From the NCBI GenBank assembly GCA_026225945.1, contig JAMJFZ010001089.1, positions 1,618,501-1,682,500 on the forward strand: 64,000 nucleotides of DNA. Direction: 5' to 3'. Each line of letters starts with the position of its first letter. Position 1 is the first letter of the stretch. The position numbers and the translations under genes are program-made. Below the pieces are notes generated by a model. That model was not told where the DNA came from. It was given only the letters and a program-made list of their open reading frames with translations, and made no database searches. Below are positions 1-10,195 of this stretch, one piece after another. The DNA comes from Cricetomys ansorgei. Taxonomy: Eukaryota; Chordata; Mammalia; Rodentia; Nesomyidae.

Positions 1-600
1 GTTGGTGACTGATGCCCAGAGGAAGGCTGACCTTCTGGAAAATCACAGCACAGAAATAAAAAGGCTTTGCCTTTCATCTTCTCAATTGACAAGTCTTTCC
101 TGCATCACAGGGGCATGGCATTCTGCAAGCAGAACCAGGGGTTGTGGGGACAAGTTCGGAAGTAAGGAGGTGTCTAAGGCCATGAAGGTAGAACTCGAGG
201 TGGGCCATGATCCCGACACCAGCTTCCATTGTCTGGAGACTGCTTTTCCTCGTCAGAAAAGCTGCGGTGGACAGTCTGGCAAGCATTCCTCAACAGCTGG
301 GCCAACAACAGCCTCCACCTAGGTGATAATGACTGTGGGATGTGAAGGCTCTCCCTCCTTACTTAGGATGTAAGAGCTTACATTGGAAAGGGTGAAAGGA
401 AGAGGTACACCTGGTTATTTACATTTACAAATGAGTAATCCCTTTAACCTGAGAAGTTTAGCTGGCTCTGTACATACAAAATCATTCACACACATGTCAT
501 TCATTCATGTGTTAAGGGGACAGATGCAAAAGGTTGGGACTTCTCAATGACAAGCCTTCCCCCTAGAGTTCAACCTACTGTTTCCAAGCAAGGTGATACT
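1..600. other. Unique sequence, no gene recognised
   Basis: I see no known repeat and no convincing exon here. A plus-strand frame is open from the left edge to about 322, but it has no recognisable protein features, and an overlapping frame on the other strand is open as well, as expected by chance. Confidence 0.4.
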
Positions 601-601
601 G

Positions 602-722
602 AGGATCGTGTGGTAGCACTCGCCTGTACCCCAGCTGCTCAAGTAGCTGAGAAAGGAGGATCGATGAAGGCCAGAAGTTGGATAGCAGCCTGGGCAACAC
701 AACGATGTCTGTCTTGTTAAAA
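602..722 (+). repeat. Old 7SL-derived SINE (PB1D/B1-like)
   Basis: The order of blocks matches the Alu/B1 right half: a GTGGTAGCACTCGCCTGTA start, an AGCTGCTCAAGTAGCTGAG block, GGAGGATCGATGAAGGCCAG, then CAGCCTGGGCAACACAACGA and a TCTGTCTTG tail leading into A-rich DNA. It is very diverged and lacks rodent B1 hallmarks, so it is probably one of the older B1 relatives. Confidence 0.6.
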
Positions 723-727
723 CAACA

Positions 728-802
728 ATGCTGATGATGCCGATGGCGCCGATGATGACGATGGTGATGATGATACTGATGGTTACCATGACGATGATGA
801 CA
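728..802. repeat. (GAT)n-like degenerate microsatellite
   Basis: An imperfect ATG/GAT/GAC trinucleotide run follows the A-rich tail of the upstream SINE. Microsatellites commonly grow from SINE tails, and this looks like such a case. Confidence 0.8.
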
Positions 803-1029
803 ACAAGGACGTACTTTGCTTAAAGCCTTCCAGTCCTGCTGATGTGAGTATTTTAATGCCTTTAATACCATTGTTTCCAGCATATTTTGTTTCCCAAGTT
901 TAAAACACATGAAAACTGATTTGTTTATAGATAGTTTGGGACTGTTTTCTCATTTTTACACAATATTTTCCTGGTGCCAGGGGAATAGATTGAGAAGGTA
1001 GATCTATTGGGAACTAAAATCAAAGGACC

Positions 1030-1135
1030 CAGAATCCGAAGCCAATTTCTAGCTCTGAATCACTATTTGACCTTGGAAAAACTAATTAGCATCTTTGGAT
1101 ATTGTTTTCTCTTCTTATAAATAGAGGACAGAAAT
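1030..1135 (+). repeat. MIR SINE fragment
   Basis: The order CTAGCTCTGAATCACTATTTG, ACCTTGGAAAAACTAATTAG, then a T/C block and TATAAATAGAGGACAG follows the MIR core (TGTGACCTTGGGCAAGTTACTTAAC... then TCTGTAAAATGGGG). MIR predates the placental radiation, so heavy divergence is expected. Confidence 0.6.
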
Positions 1136-1844
1136 CTCCACGATGGACCACGATGGAGGATGGAGCCAAGTCAAGTTTGTGAGTTCCAGACACTGTTTAA
1201 GTGTCAGCCTGGCTGCCATAAATAAGCAAGCCAGACAAGGCTCTTGCTCTCCTGGAACTTCTGGTCTGGCTGAGAAAACATATATCAAGAGAAACAGAAA
1301 CATAAGAATATCAGACAGGAATAAATTCTATGCTGAAAAACTTTGAGAACACTGAGTCCTGGGATCTAAGTGACTCCGGGGACACTTTACAAGGAAGTGG
1401 TGGTTCAGCCTAGGCTGGAGAAGACAGCCACACCAGGGGATAAATATTAAGTCAGAGGGAACAGCAATCAGGTGACTAAGGGTGACACTTTCAAGGCGGA
1501 GGATGAAGGGGGGAAGGGTACACGCTGTGATAGTGAGATACATAGGGTCTAAGTATGAGTCTCCCAGGACTTCAGAAGTTTGGGTTCATTCTAGTAATCA
1601 TCTGAAACCATCAGGTTTAGATTAACATTTCAAAATGATCGCCAATTTACATAAAAATAATTTCAAATCAATAAGGAGAGAGACAAGGCCCAGTCAGGAG
1701 ACTACCGGAGTAGCAGTGGCTTAGGACAGTTTGAGCATTGCAGACAGGGAGACGTGATTCTGATTCTATCATCAGAATCAATCTACTAGGGTTTAGTAGA
1801 TACGCAGAAGGAGGAAAAACAAAAAGAAAACGTCAGCAGTGATT

Positions 1845-1995
1845 CTTCATGCCTGCAATCCTAACACTCAAGAGGTAGAGGCGGCAGAGTTTTCTAACTT
1901 CTATTCAGAGTCTTCCTCAACTACATATCGAGTTTGAGGTTAACCTGGATTACATGAGACCTAGCTCCAAACACAAAGCCAAACAAAAAATAAAG
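1845..1995 (+). repeat. B1 SINE, diverged
   Basis: CATGCCTGCAATCCTAACAC, then TCAAGAGGTAGAGGCGGCAG, GTTTGAGGTTAACCTGG and CATGAGACCTAGCTCC follow the B1 order, and an A-rich tail follows. Extra sequence in the middle makes it longer than a standard B1. Confidence 0.7.
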
Positions 1996-2034
1996 ACCAA
2001 TAGCAAGCTTAAGCTAAGTCATGCTACGACAAAA

Positions 2035-2051
2035 GAGAGAGAGAGAGAGAG
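2035..2051. repeat. (GA)n microsatellite
   Basis: Short uninterrupted GA run. The roughly 500 bases that follow (to about 2540) show no repeat or gene that I can support. Confidence 0.8.
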
Positions 2052-2544
2052 TTTATTCCTTACTCCCATCACGTGTCGGCTGTTGGTCTGCACAGGGCTG
2101 AGTCTCATGTTCTCTTCACTCTGAGGTCCAGATTGTGGGATTCACACAATTCCTAACACTGTGTGAAGAGGAAAATGCTCTTCTGGGAAGTAGTACATAT
2201 CACCTTGTCTTCATTTTGTTGGCCAAAGAAAGCCATATAAGCAAACCCATTGTGAAAAGAGGGGAGAAAGCTGGTCCAACCCTTAGGGAGGGACACAACA
2301 CTCTAGACAGGTACTCAGCCTATCACCCTCTGCCTTCCTGACCACACAGCCACTCCCCCCTGTACAATATGTTCATTCTCTATCCGTAAGAGACAACCAC
2401 AATTCTTATTTATCCGAGGGATTAGGCCCCGAAGATTAGGCTAGTCTGGATCAGATCTGGCTATTCATATTTATTGGAACAAATGAAATTACAGGCTATT
2501 TGCTCCCTTTGCACGCAATACGTAATGATGAAATGAGAGCATGG

Positions 2545-2715
2545 TGTGATAGTTGGCTTGGAATTTAGCAAGATCTAGAATCACCCAGAAAGAGCCATCC
2601 AAACTGAAGAAGGCTCAATCTCCTGGGCTGGAGACCTGACTGAACTGCAAGCTGAGCAGCAATCCTCATGGCTCTGCTTCCTGACTATGGATACAGCATG
2701 ACTCAGCTCCTGCCC
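2545..2715 (+). repeat. Possible 5' fragment of a rodent LTR
   Basis: TGTGATAGTTGGCTTGGAAT, then TCTAGAATCACCC, CTCCTGGGCTGGAGACCTGA and CTCTGCTTCCTGACTATGGA resemble the series of blocks in the rodent LTRs at 4827-5249 and 19677-20065. No clear terminal ends were found, so the assignment is tentative. Confidence 0.35.
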
Positions 2716-3004
2716 AGGACTCCACTACCAAGTGGACTGTACCAAGTGGACTGCCCTTTCTCCCTTAGAAAAGAAAGGAAAGGAAGGCTTTTGTGATGGA
2801 GGCCCCAGAGAGTGGGGGATGAGGGGAGCAACTATTGAAAGAAAAGAGATTGAAGATGGCCTTGAGTCGGTGAAGAACGAAGAACTATCAGGGGATGCCT
2901 GATACACGTCTGTAAGGAGGTGTTCAGTGGGTGGGTGGGTTTAGCCGTCTGGAGACCTGGGAGAAATCAAGCATCTGGAAGTCTTAAGCAGAGAGACTGG
3001 TGAA

Positions 3005-3480
3005 GCGTGCCGTGAGGAAGAGGATCCAGAGCTAAGCCCTAGAACACTGCAACATCTGGAGATGAGACACAGGTGGAGGACACTGAGCATCTAGTAAAGT
3101 CACAGGGAAGCCAGGGGGTTGTGAAAGCCCTGGGTGGGTGAAGCAGACGGAATGGGGTGGGATGAACGGAATGAGATGACACCGAACAGAATAGATAGTC
3201 CAAGAAGCATCTCCAAAGGGAAGGATTGGTCAGCTGCGAGGCGTGCAGGACCAGGAGGACCGGCAGGCCGCGCAACGTAGAACGTGGGGAGTCTTTGACC
3301 GCCTTGTAGGGACAGTTTCATGGACACCAGTGCCTGAAGGACTCAGGTGAGAAAGGTGGAAAAACAGAGTAGACAACATGGCGTCTCTTTCTGAGAGGAA
3401 AAGTGGAGAATTGAGGCTTTAGCTACACAGGCCAGACTGAGGAAGAGTTCGTGTGTCCCCAGGGAAAGTGTCACAGAGAG
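3005..3480 (+). repeat. Ancient interspersed repeat, family uncertain
   Basis: The stretch CTAAGCCCTAGAACACTGCA followed by CATCTGGAGATGAGACACAG, then purine-rich sequence with GACAGTTTCATGGACACCAG and GAAAGGTGGAAAAACAGAG, resembles a common old mammalian repeat whose consensus reads 'gactgagccctggggcactccaac'. I cannot give the family name with confidence. From here to 4100 nothing else stands out. Confidence 0.35.
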
Positions 3481-4101
3481 AGAAACTGTTGTGCTGGGGG
3501 AAAGGTGATCACTGTAAATGTTCTCATTTGCTTGTAATTTCTGTCTGTGAGCAGTTATTTATACTCTCCTCACTTGGGGAATTCTGGCTTACAGACTCTT
3601 CATTTCTGTGGTATTAACATAAAGTTGCACTTTCTAATAAAAAGAATCGCTAATCTTCCAATTGTGAGGAAATGCCCAAAGGCCCCGCTTAATTGGGTAT
3701 ATGAGATTCTTAAACGTGCGAATCCCCGCAGCCTTGAAATTATTCATTCTAAAGCTCTCTGCTTACAACAGATAACAAATGGTCACTCCTGTTTATGACC
3801 CACTTCTCATGAGCTGAATTGCTCATGATTCCCCAAGGACACATTGTTGCAGAAAGCTGCACCTTGGACCCTCACACCAAATCCCTTCTGCTTTGATTTT
3901 CCACTGTGTCCCCTTCGCATTCTTTTGGAATTCTCCCCTGGGTCTGAACTAGCCTCTGTAGATTTCTTATTTTCTTTTTGTAAAGATAATGTGGAGTCCC
4001 TGAGAATATTATGATCCAAAGTTACAATTGGGCTAATTCTATGAAGCTAAGATCTGTTTGAGGCAGGGGGAAGGGGGATGAGATTAAAAACCACTGTGCA
4101 A

Positions 4102-4400
4102 GGGGCTGGAGAGACAGCTCAGCAGGGAAAGTTCCATACAAGCCTGGGGACTAGAATTTGGTCTCCAGAAACCACATCAGTGCCAGGTAAGTGTGAGGTC
4201 CATTCTGCAAAATCCCATCTCTCAGAAGGTGAAGACCGGACCCCAAGAGCAAAATGACTAGTTAGACTAGCTGTATCTTTGAGTTACAGTATCATCTAGG
4301 TCTAGTTAAGAGACCTACCTCATCAATGAGTAAAACTGACATTAGCCTTGGCACCCATACATGGAAACATATACATGCATGTTTACCATACAGAGAGACA
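4102..4400 (+). repeat. B4/RSINE1 SINE, diverged
   Basis: It starts with the tRNA-like head AGGGGCTGGAGAGACAGCTC and continues with a box-B-like block, TCTCCAGAAACCACATCAG and GCCAGGTAAGTGTGAGGTC. The B1-like second half is weak and ends in a CATA/TACATGCA-rich tail. Confidence 0.6.
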
Positions 4401-4515
4401 CATTCGGAAAGCAAAATAAAATAATATGCTGGAAATTTTAGAAAATGCTGGAGAGAATTAAAATTAGAGATCAAAATTCAACTAAAATCACATCTTTAAA
4501 AAAAAGTATATCATT

Positions 4516-4720
4516 GGGGATGGAGAGATGGCTCAGAGGTTAAGAACACTGGTTGTTCTCCCAGAGGACCCCGAGTTCAATTCCCAGCACGCACATGGCA
4601 GCTCACAACTATCTCTAACTCCTGTTTCAGGGGATCTGACACCCTCATACAGATAGATATACACGCAGACAAAACACCAATGTACATAAAAATAAGAATA
4701 GATAATTTTTTAAAAAAGAA
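4516..4720 (+). repeat. B2 SINE
   Basis: The head GGGGATGGAGAGATGGCTCA is followed by GAGGTTAAGAACACTGGTTG, CCCAGCACGCACATGGCAG, the GATCTGACACCCTC block, a CAGACAAAACACCAATGTAC tail and an A/T-rich end. The pol III A and B boxes are still visible in the head. Confidence 0.92.
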
Positions 4721-4826
4721 ATGATATTGTTAATATTTAGTGCCTTGTCTTCTGCTTCTCTGCAATTTCACATAGAAGAGACCTGACCTAGGACCTGTCC
4801 TAGGACAATGGAATTAATTCTCCTTA

Positions 4827-5249
4827 TGATTAATCTTAATTGTCATCTTGAATGGACCGAGAAACAGCCAGGAGGTTAGTAAAACACAGTTCTAGGGGTG
4901 TCTGTGATGCTGTTTCCAGAGATGACCTGATCATAATCATCAGGTCCATCACTTGATAGATTCTTAATGTGATAACACTACTGGGATGCGGTGCAGGGTG
5001 GAGCTAGGCAGAGGCAGTGGGCCAGGGGTGGGGTGTATCCTTGGGGACCGAGACTCGCCCTGGTTCCTTCCTGTGTTTCCTCTCTGATTTCTGTCTGCTG
5101 CAATAGAAACTGTTTCCCCTACTGTCCCCACCACTTCCACCACCGTGATGGGCTGAGCCCTCTAAAGCTATGAGCAAGACAGATCTCTCGTCTCTTAGGT
5201 TGTTTCTGTCAAGCACTTGGTCATAGTGACAGGAAAAGTGACTAATGCA
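4827..5249 (+). mobile_element. Solo LTR, rodent ERVL/MaLR-like
   Basis: It begins TGATTAATCTTAATTGTCAT and ends GTGACTAATGCA, the TG...CA structure of an LTR. It carries CTTGATAGATTCTTAATGTG, a CTTTCTGTCTGCTGCAATAG-like block and a CATAGTGACAGGAAAAGTGA 3' end. The layout matches the rodent class that starts TGTCAACTTGAC and ends CTAAGACA. No internal coding region is attached, so it is a solo LTR. The exact family name is not certain. Confidence 0.6.
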
Positions 5250-5749
5250 TTCCTAGAGAGATTTCCTTTTTATTCTTAGTCCATACCACCAATACAGGTA
5301 CTGAAGAGGACCCCTATGTGTCTGTAAAGTTAACGACTAAAAGTTTATATGGCTTTCATGCTCTTTCCCAGTAAGAACAACACTGGTCCCTGATGTCACA
5401 CACAGATAAAGAAAGGAAGATGAGCACATACAGGAAGCAGAAGGATCATCTACCCTACACAGAGTTCAGAGGAGTCATCTACCCTACAGATCCAAATCTA
5501 CCAGCAGATCCAAATAGACGTGGGACTCCAGATCAATGTGAAAAACTCCATTTAAATAAAGATTACTGAGATGACCGGTAAGAGAAATTCCAAAGTTAGA
5601 GCCCTATTCCATGAAGTGTGAAACCACACAAGAACTATAGGCCTATAGAGATAATCAGTCTTGGGATAAGACCAGAATAACAAAAATATAAATATAAAAG
5701 GAAGGACTCAGTTGATTGGCAGCGCAAAATGAAATAGACTCCCATAAAA

Positions 5750-6050
5750 TGAAAGGCAAATGGGAAAATATTTTTGAAGCCTTGAATCAATAGCTTTAAT
5801 ATATAGAGGTCTCAGGGATCAATACGATAAAGGCACTAATTGAAACAAGGCAGGGGAAATGAAAAAGGTAATTCATAAGAGGAAAAATAATACAAATTGA
5901 CAATACATATTGGATTTTACAGGATAGTATGTATTACAGGACTCAGAGTGATTGGGATTGAAAGAAGACAGATTATAAAAAGATTCCCTTTTCTTGTCTT
6001 CGAGGCTAGAAAAGGTATTGAGAAAATATTAACCATGCTGACGACAACGC
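5750..6050 (+). repeat. Old L1 ORF2 3' fragment
   Basis: GGCAAATGGGAAAATATTTT, CTTTAATATATAGAGGTCTC and GGGGAAATGAAAAAGGTAAT follow the same order as the end of L1 ORF2 in old mammalian L1. It is strongly diverged and no frame remains. The sequence from 5250 to 5750 is unassigned. Confidence 0.4.
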
Positions 6051-6877
6051 TTTAAAAAGGTAGTTGTTTCTCGCTGATGGTAGAATTGTCTATGGAAATG
6101 GCTTTTTTATAAGCCTACTTGGCAATAGATGTCAAAGCCCTTATAACGCGCATGAAAGTTTCTTCTCCATTTTCAGAGAATGGATCCCAAGGGAGCACTG
6201 AGGGGGTAAGCCAAGATGTGAGCTACAGTCATTTCTCATGATGAGTTATTGGTTTTTTTTTTTCCTTTGTACTTCTCATTTTTCCCCAATTGTTATGAAC
6301 TTTGACCTTTCAATTTGTGATTAAAAAGTAAGTGGGCGCATCCAGGTACAGCGGACAGACTGACATTAACGTTTACTTCCCATTTCCATGAAACCAAACA
6401 AAAGTAACCGTAAAGTGATTTTTAAGGCCTATGCCCACCACGTCAACATGGGAGTAGAACATTTTGATGACTAGAAACCAAAGAGCCACAGACTTCCAAC
6501 AACAAAGAAAGCCAGTGCAAACTGGTCCTGTCAGGCTCAGGAGCTGCCTGTGCTTTGTTTCTTTAAAAATAGAAGACGGGGCTGAAAACATGGTATGCTT
6601 GGAAGTGTGTTTGAAAAACAGAAGCATTTAGACCCTATCAGCTTCCCCTCCAGCCCACAAGACTAGAAGCCTGGAATGTGTCCCAAAAAAATGCATCTGA
6701 ATTAGAAACACCAGGCTGAAGCGTTCCAAGGGACCGTGTGGAAGTGTCTACACTGAATAGCTAGATGTCCGTCTTCCACTCCACTTGTCTCTTAGAAGGC
6801 AAGAAACCAGGCTTCTTTCCAAGCAGAAAATGCACACACACACACAAAGAAATTTCTTCTTAAAAACCTAGCAAGTC
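6050..6877. other. No feature recognised
   Basis: Mostly unique, moderately AT-rich sequence with a T run near 6250 and a short CA run at 6833-6847. A minus-strand frame of 84 codons at 6373-6627 has no recognisable domain. Confidence 0.4.
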
Positions 6878-7760
6878 ACTCTGGCCAGGGAAGCAAGTAG
6901 GCTAACGGAAGATCTTTGCTTCTTCCTCCTCTCCTTCAACTCCAATCCCCCAGTCTCATCCCCAGCTCTGCAGGACACCTGCTGTGGTCTCCCCTTCCTC
7001 TCTGACCTCCATCTCCAATGGATCAAATCACATGGACCTTCTCTTCTAACCTTGCTCCCCAACCCCTCTTATCCCATTAACCCAGCCTCCAACACCAGCA
7101 GCCATTCCCTGGGAACACACCAGCCTCACAGGCCAGGAGATAGTCTGACTATCTTCTCCTCTCCCTCTACTCTTCCAAATCCAATGCCCCGGTCTCATCC
7201 CCAGCTCTGCAGCAGACCACCTGTTGCAGCCGCCCATCTCCCCACACCCCCCTGCCATCATCTCCAGTGAATCCCACAGATCTTTCCCTCCAAACTTCCT
7301 TCCCCCACTCATTGCTTTATCCCAGCCCCCACCTCCAGCAGACATTCCCTGGGAATCCACAGAGCACTCCAGCCAAGAGAGCAGGTAGACTAGCTGTAGA
7401 TCTTTGCCTATCCCTCCTCTCCTCCAAGTCCAAGGCCCCAGTCTCACCCATTCCCCCATCCCCACTCCCCCCCTACCCCCCCCTCCACCCCCCTCTGTAG
7501 CAGACCACCTGCTGTGGCCTCACTTCCCTTGTTGCCCCCACTTACGGTGTATCACACAGATCTTCCCCTCTAACCTTCCTCCCCAGACTTCCTGTTATCC
7601 CAGCCCCAACTCCAGCAGGCTCTTCTCTCCTCCATATCCAGTCCCCCAATCTCATCCCCAGCTCTATAGCAGACCTATTATGGTCTCTCTTTGCTCTCTA
7701 TCTCTATTCTCAGAGGATTGAGATCCTGGTGGAACACCCTGCTTTCCTCCCTTTTGTGGA
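6878..7760 (+). repeat. L1 5' UTR tandem monomers (about 240 bp)
   Basis: Successive units begin with CCAATCCCCCAGTCTCATCC at 6942, CCAATGCCCCGGTCTCATCC at 7181, CCAAGGCCCCAGTCTCACCC at 7430 and CCAGTCCCCCAATCTCATCC at 7638. Spacings are 239, 249 and 208 bases. Each has a CAGCTCTGCAG-like block and, where complete, a CAGCAGACATTCCCTGGGAA-like block. A partial unit lies at 6878-6941. Tandem 5' monomers act as promoters in rodent L1, so this marks an element that was inserted with its promoter. Confidence 0.8.
7453..7494 (-). promoter_or_regulatory. G-quadruplex-forming tract in an L1 monomer
   Basis: On the plus strand five C-runs of 4 to 8 bases are separated by 2-4 base gaps (CCCCC AT CCCC ACT CCCCCCC TA CCCCCCCC TCCA CCCCCC). 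The minus strand therefore carries five G-runs, enough for a stable quadruplex. The other monomers have shorter C-runs here. Confidence 0.6.
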
Positions 7761-8012
7761 TCCCCTGAACCCCTACCCTAGCTCATTCCTATTTCTAAGT
7801 GTCAGATTTTAATACCTGGGAATACAATTTACCAAGAACCCCCAGTTGTTACACCTATCAGGATCCCAGAAGAATTTCCTACCAGGCAATACACAGCCAC
7901 CACACTCTCCTAAGAATCAGAGACAGTCATAGAAACCAAGGGACAAAACACCCACCTAACGAAGACAAGACCCAGATATCAGCAACTAGAATTACAATGT
8001 CCCCAAACCAAG

Positions 8013-9085
8013 ATGGCTAGATGCCAATGTAAAAACACAATCAATAAGACCCAGGACAGTATGTATCTACTGTATCCCAGCAACCCTAACACAGTAAGCC
8101 CTGGGTATCTCAACAGAACTGAAGCACAAGAAAAAGACCTTTTAAAAGCCTTTACGAATATGATATAGATTCTTGAAAAGGAAATTAATAAATCACTTTT
8201 AAAAATCCATGAAAACAAAACAAACAATGGAAGGAAATGAATAAAATAGTTGAAGACCTGAAAGTGGATAGAGAACCAATAAAGAAAACCCAAACTGAGA
8301 GAAATCTGGAAATAAAAATTTTAGGAACTCAAAAAGAAACATCAGAGGTAAGCCTCACCAACAAAATATGAGATAGAAGACCGCAGGCACTGAAGAAAAG
8401 GTGGAAGAAATGGATACACTGGTCATAGAAAATGTTAACTCTAAAAAAATCCTGTCACAAAACATCTAGGAAATCTGGGACACTCTGAAAAGACCAAGTC
8501 TAAAAATAATAGAAATAAAGAAATGAGAAGAAACCTAGGTCAAAGACACAGAAATTGTTTTCAACAAAATCGTAGAAGAAAATGCCCCTAACATAAAGGA
8601 GATACCTATCAAGGTACAAGAAGAAAACAGAAAACCAAAAAGAATGGACCAGAAAATAAAGTCCCTGTAGCACGTAACAACTAAACTACTAAATGTACAG
8701 AACAAAAAAAAGAATATCAAAAGCTGCAAGGTGAAAAGATGAAGTTGTATATAAAGGCAGATCTAGTAAAATAGCACCTAACTTCTCGATGGAGATTCTA
8801 AAAGCCAGAAGGACCTGAACAGGCGTGCTGCAGTCATTAAGAGACCACAGATGCAGCCCAGATGACTATACAGCAAAGCTTTCTATCACAGTAGATGGAG
8901 AAAATAAGACATTCCATGATAAAACCAAATGTCTATCTACATTGTCTATTGTAGATAAATGTCTACAAATGTCTATTGATAAAAAGCAATATCTATCTAC
9001 AAATCCAGTCCTTCAAAAAGTGCTTTGCAGGAAAACTCCAATCGCACCCAAGAAAACACAAGGAATAAATGATCCCGGACCAACA
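8013..9085 (+). pseudogene. L1 ORF1 remnant
   Basis: An ATG at 8013 opens a frame in the context AACCAAGATGGCTAGATGCC, which matches the position and context of rat L1 ORF1. It stays open for about 55 codons to a stop near 8180, and further stops follow. Downstream blocks such as AGACCTGAAAGTGGATAGAG and GAAATGGATACACTGGTCAT are in the coiled-coil region of ORF1, and CAGTAGATGGAGAAAATAAG in its C-terminal part. ORF1 encodes the RNA-binding chaperone of L1. It is a dead copy. Confidence 0.8.
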
Positions 9086-9149
9086 AATCAAAAGAAGAGA
9101 AACACATACACGCATACACCACCACCACAGCAAAATAACACAAATCAAC

Positions 9150-9668
9150 AAACACTGATCATTGATATCTCTCAACATCAATGGTATCAATTTCCCAGTA
9201 AAAAGATACAGACTTATAAAATGGATACAGAAACAGACTTCATCCTTCTTCTGCATCCGAGAAACATATCTTAACATCAAGGATAGATATCAACTCAGGG
9301 TAAAAGGATGGAGAAAGATGTCCCAAGGAAATGGACCTAAGAAGCAAACTGGTATAGCCATTTTAATATCTGACAAAAGAGACCAAACCAAAACCCACCA
9401 AGAGAACATTGCAGTTATTAACATCTATACTCCAAACACAAGAGCATCCAAGTTCATAAGAGAAACATTACTACAGTTTACACCTCACATTGACCCTCAC
9501 ACACTGGGAGTGGGAGACTTTAATACTCCACTCTTGCCAATAGAAGGTCATCCAGACAAAAAACTAGACAGAGAAATGCTGGAGCTAACTGCTTTTATAA
9601 ACCAAATGGACTTACAGATATTTACAGAACATTTCACCCAAACAAAAAAGAACTTGGGGAGCCTCTAG
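9150..9668 (+). pseudogene. L1 ORF2 endonuclease-domain remnant
   Basis: A frame open from 9162 to 9668 (168 codons) starts with MISLNINGINFPVKR, the typical beginning of L1 ORF2, followed by WIQKQ (21-25), the RETYL block (33-37, usually QETHL) and GDFNTPL at residues 118-124, which holds the catalytic Asp/Asn pair of the apurinic-like endonuclease. About 20 residues seem to be missing between the SDK at 70-72 and NIAVINIYTPN at 82-92. After about residue 164 L1 similarity stops abruptly. Confidence 0.85.
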
Positions 9669-9924
9669 TTATAAGCGTCATTTAGACTATTAGGTATCTC
9701 TGGTCCTGGTTGTGGGAGCTAAAGATAATGTCTAGAATATAGAAACATCATTCTGGGGGATTAGGATGAGGCCTACTACAGATAGCAAAAATGCCACCAG
9801 GTTAACAGCCTCCACTCTAAGCTTTCTGGGTGAAATACAGGTATTTGATTTATATCCTCCATTGAGGAGACACCCCTGCATTAACATTCCTGATTCTCTA
9901 AGTGTTTCTCTGTGGACGCAAGGA
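9655..9924 (+). other. Junction sequence replacing the L1 reverse transcriptase region
   Basis: Between the endonuclease part and the ORF2 C-terminus only about 270 bases remain, where roughly 3 kb of ORF2 would be expected. The bases do not look like reverse transcriptase sequence. They may be filler from a deletion or a separate fragment. Confidence 0.5.
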
Positions 9925-10195
9925 CCTGTGCCCTCTACAGCCCTGAACTCATTGGCACAGGAAAAGAGTTTCTAAACAGAACACTGTTAGCACAGGCACT
10001 AAGATCAACAATTAATAAATGGGACCTCATGAAACTGAAAATTCTGTATGGCAAAGGACACTGCCATTTAGACAAAGAGGCAGCCTACAGAGTGGGGAAA
10101 TTTGTTTTTACCAACTATACATCCAATAGAGGGCTAATATCCAAAATACATAAAGAACTCAAAAAAACTAGATCTCAAGAAAACAAATAACTCAA
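9925..10195 (+). pseudogene. L1 ORF2 C-terminal remnant
   Basis: The frame reads GTGKEFLNRT, then AQALRSTINKWDLMKLK, then FTNYTSNRGLISKIHKELKK. These are the conserved blocks of the last part of rodent and primate ORF2. The typical L1 text continues after it (AACTCAATTAAAAGTGGGG). Confidence 0.85.

Noticed and set aside
2..322. 106-codon frame from the left edge, and a small AG...GT pair near 112-160
   Set aside because: The frame has no domain or composition bias, an opposite-strand frame is also open, and the splice-site pair would give a roughly 50-base exon with weak signals.
4827..5249. Target duplication around the LTR at 4.8 kb
   Set aside because: The flanks (CCTTA and TTCCT) match only after shifting, so I do not claim a duplication there.
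7046..7465. 139-codon glycine- and tryptophan-rich frame on the minus strand
   Set aside because: It is the reverse reading of the C/T-rich L1 promoter monomers; its repeated text follows the monomer spacing.
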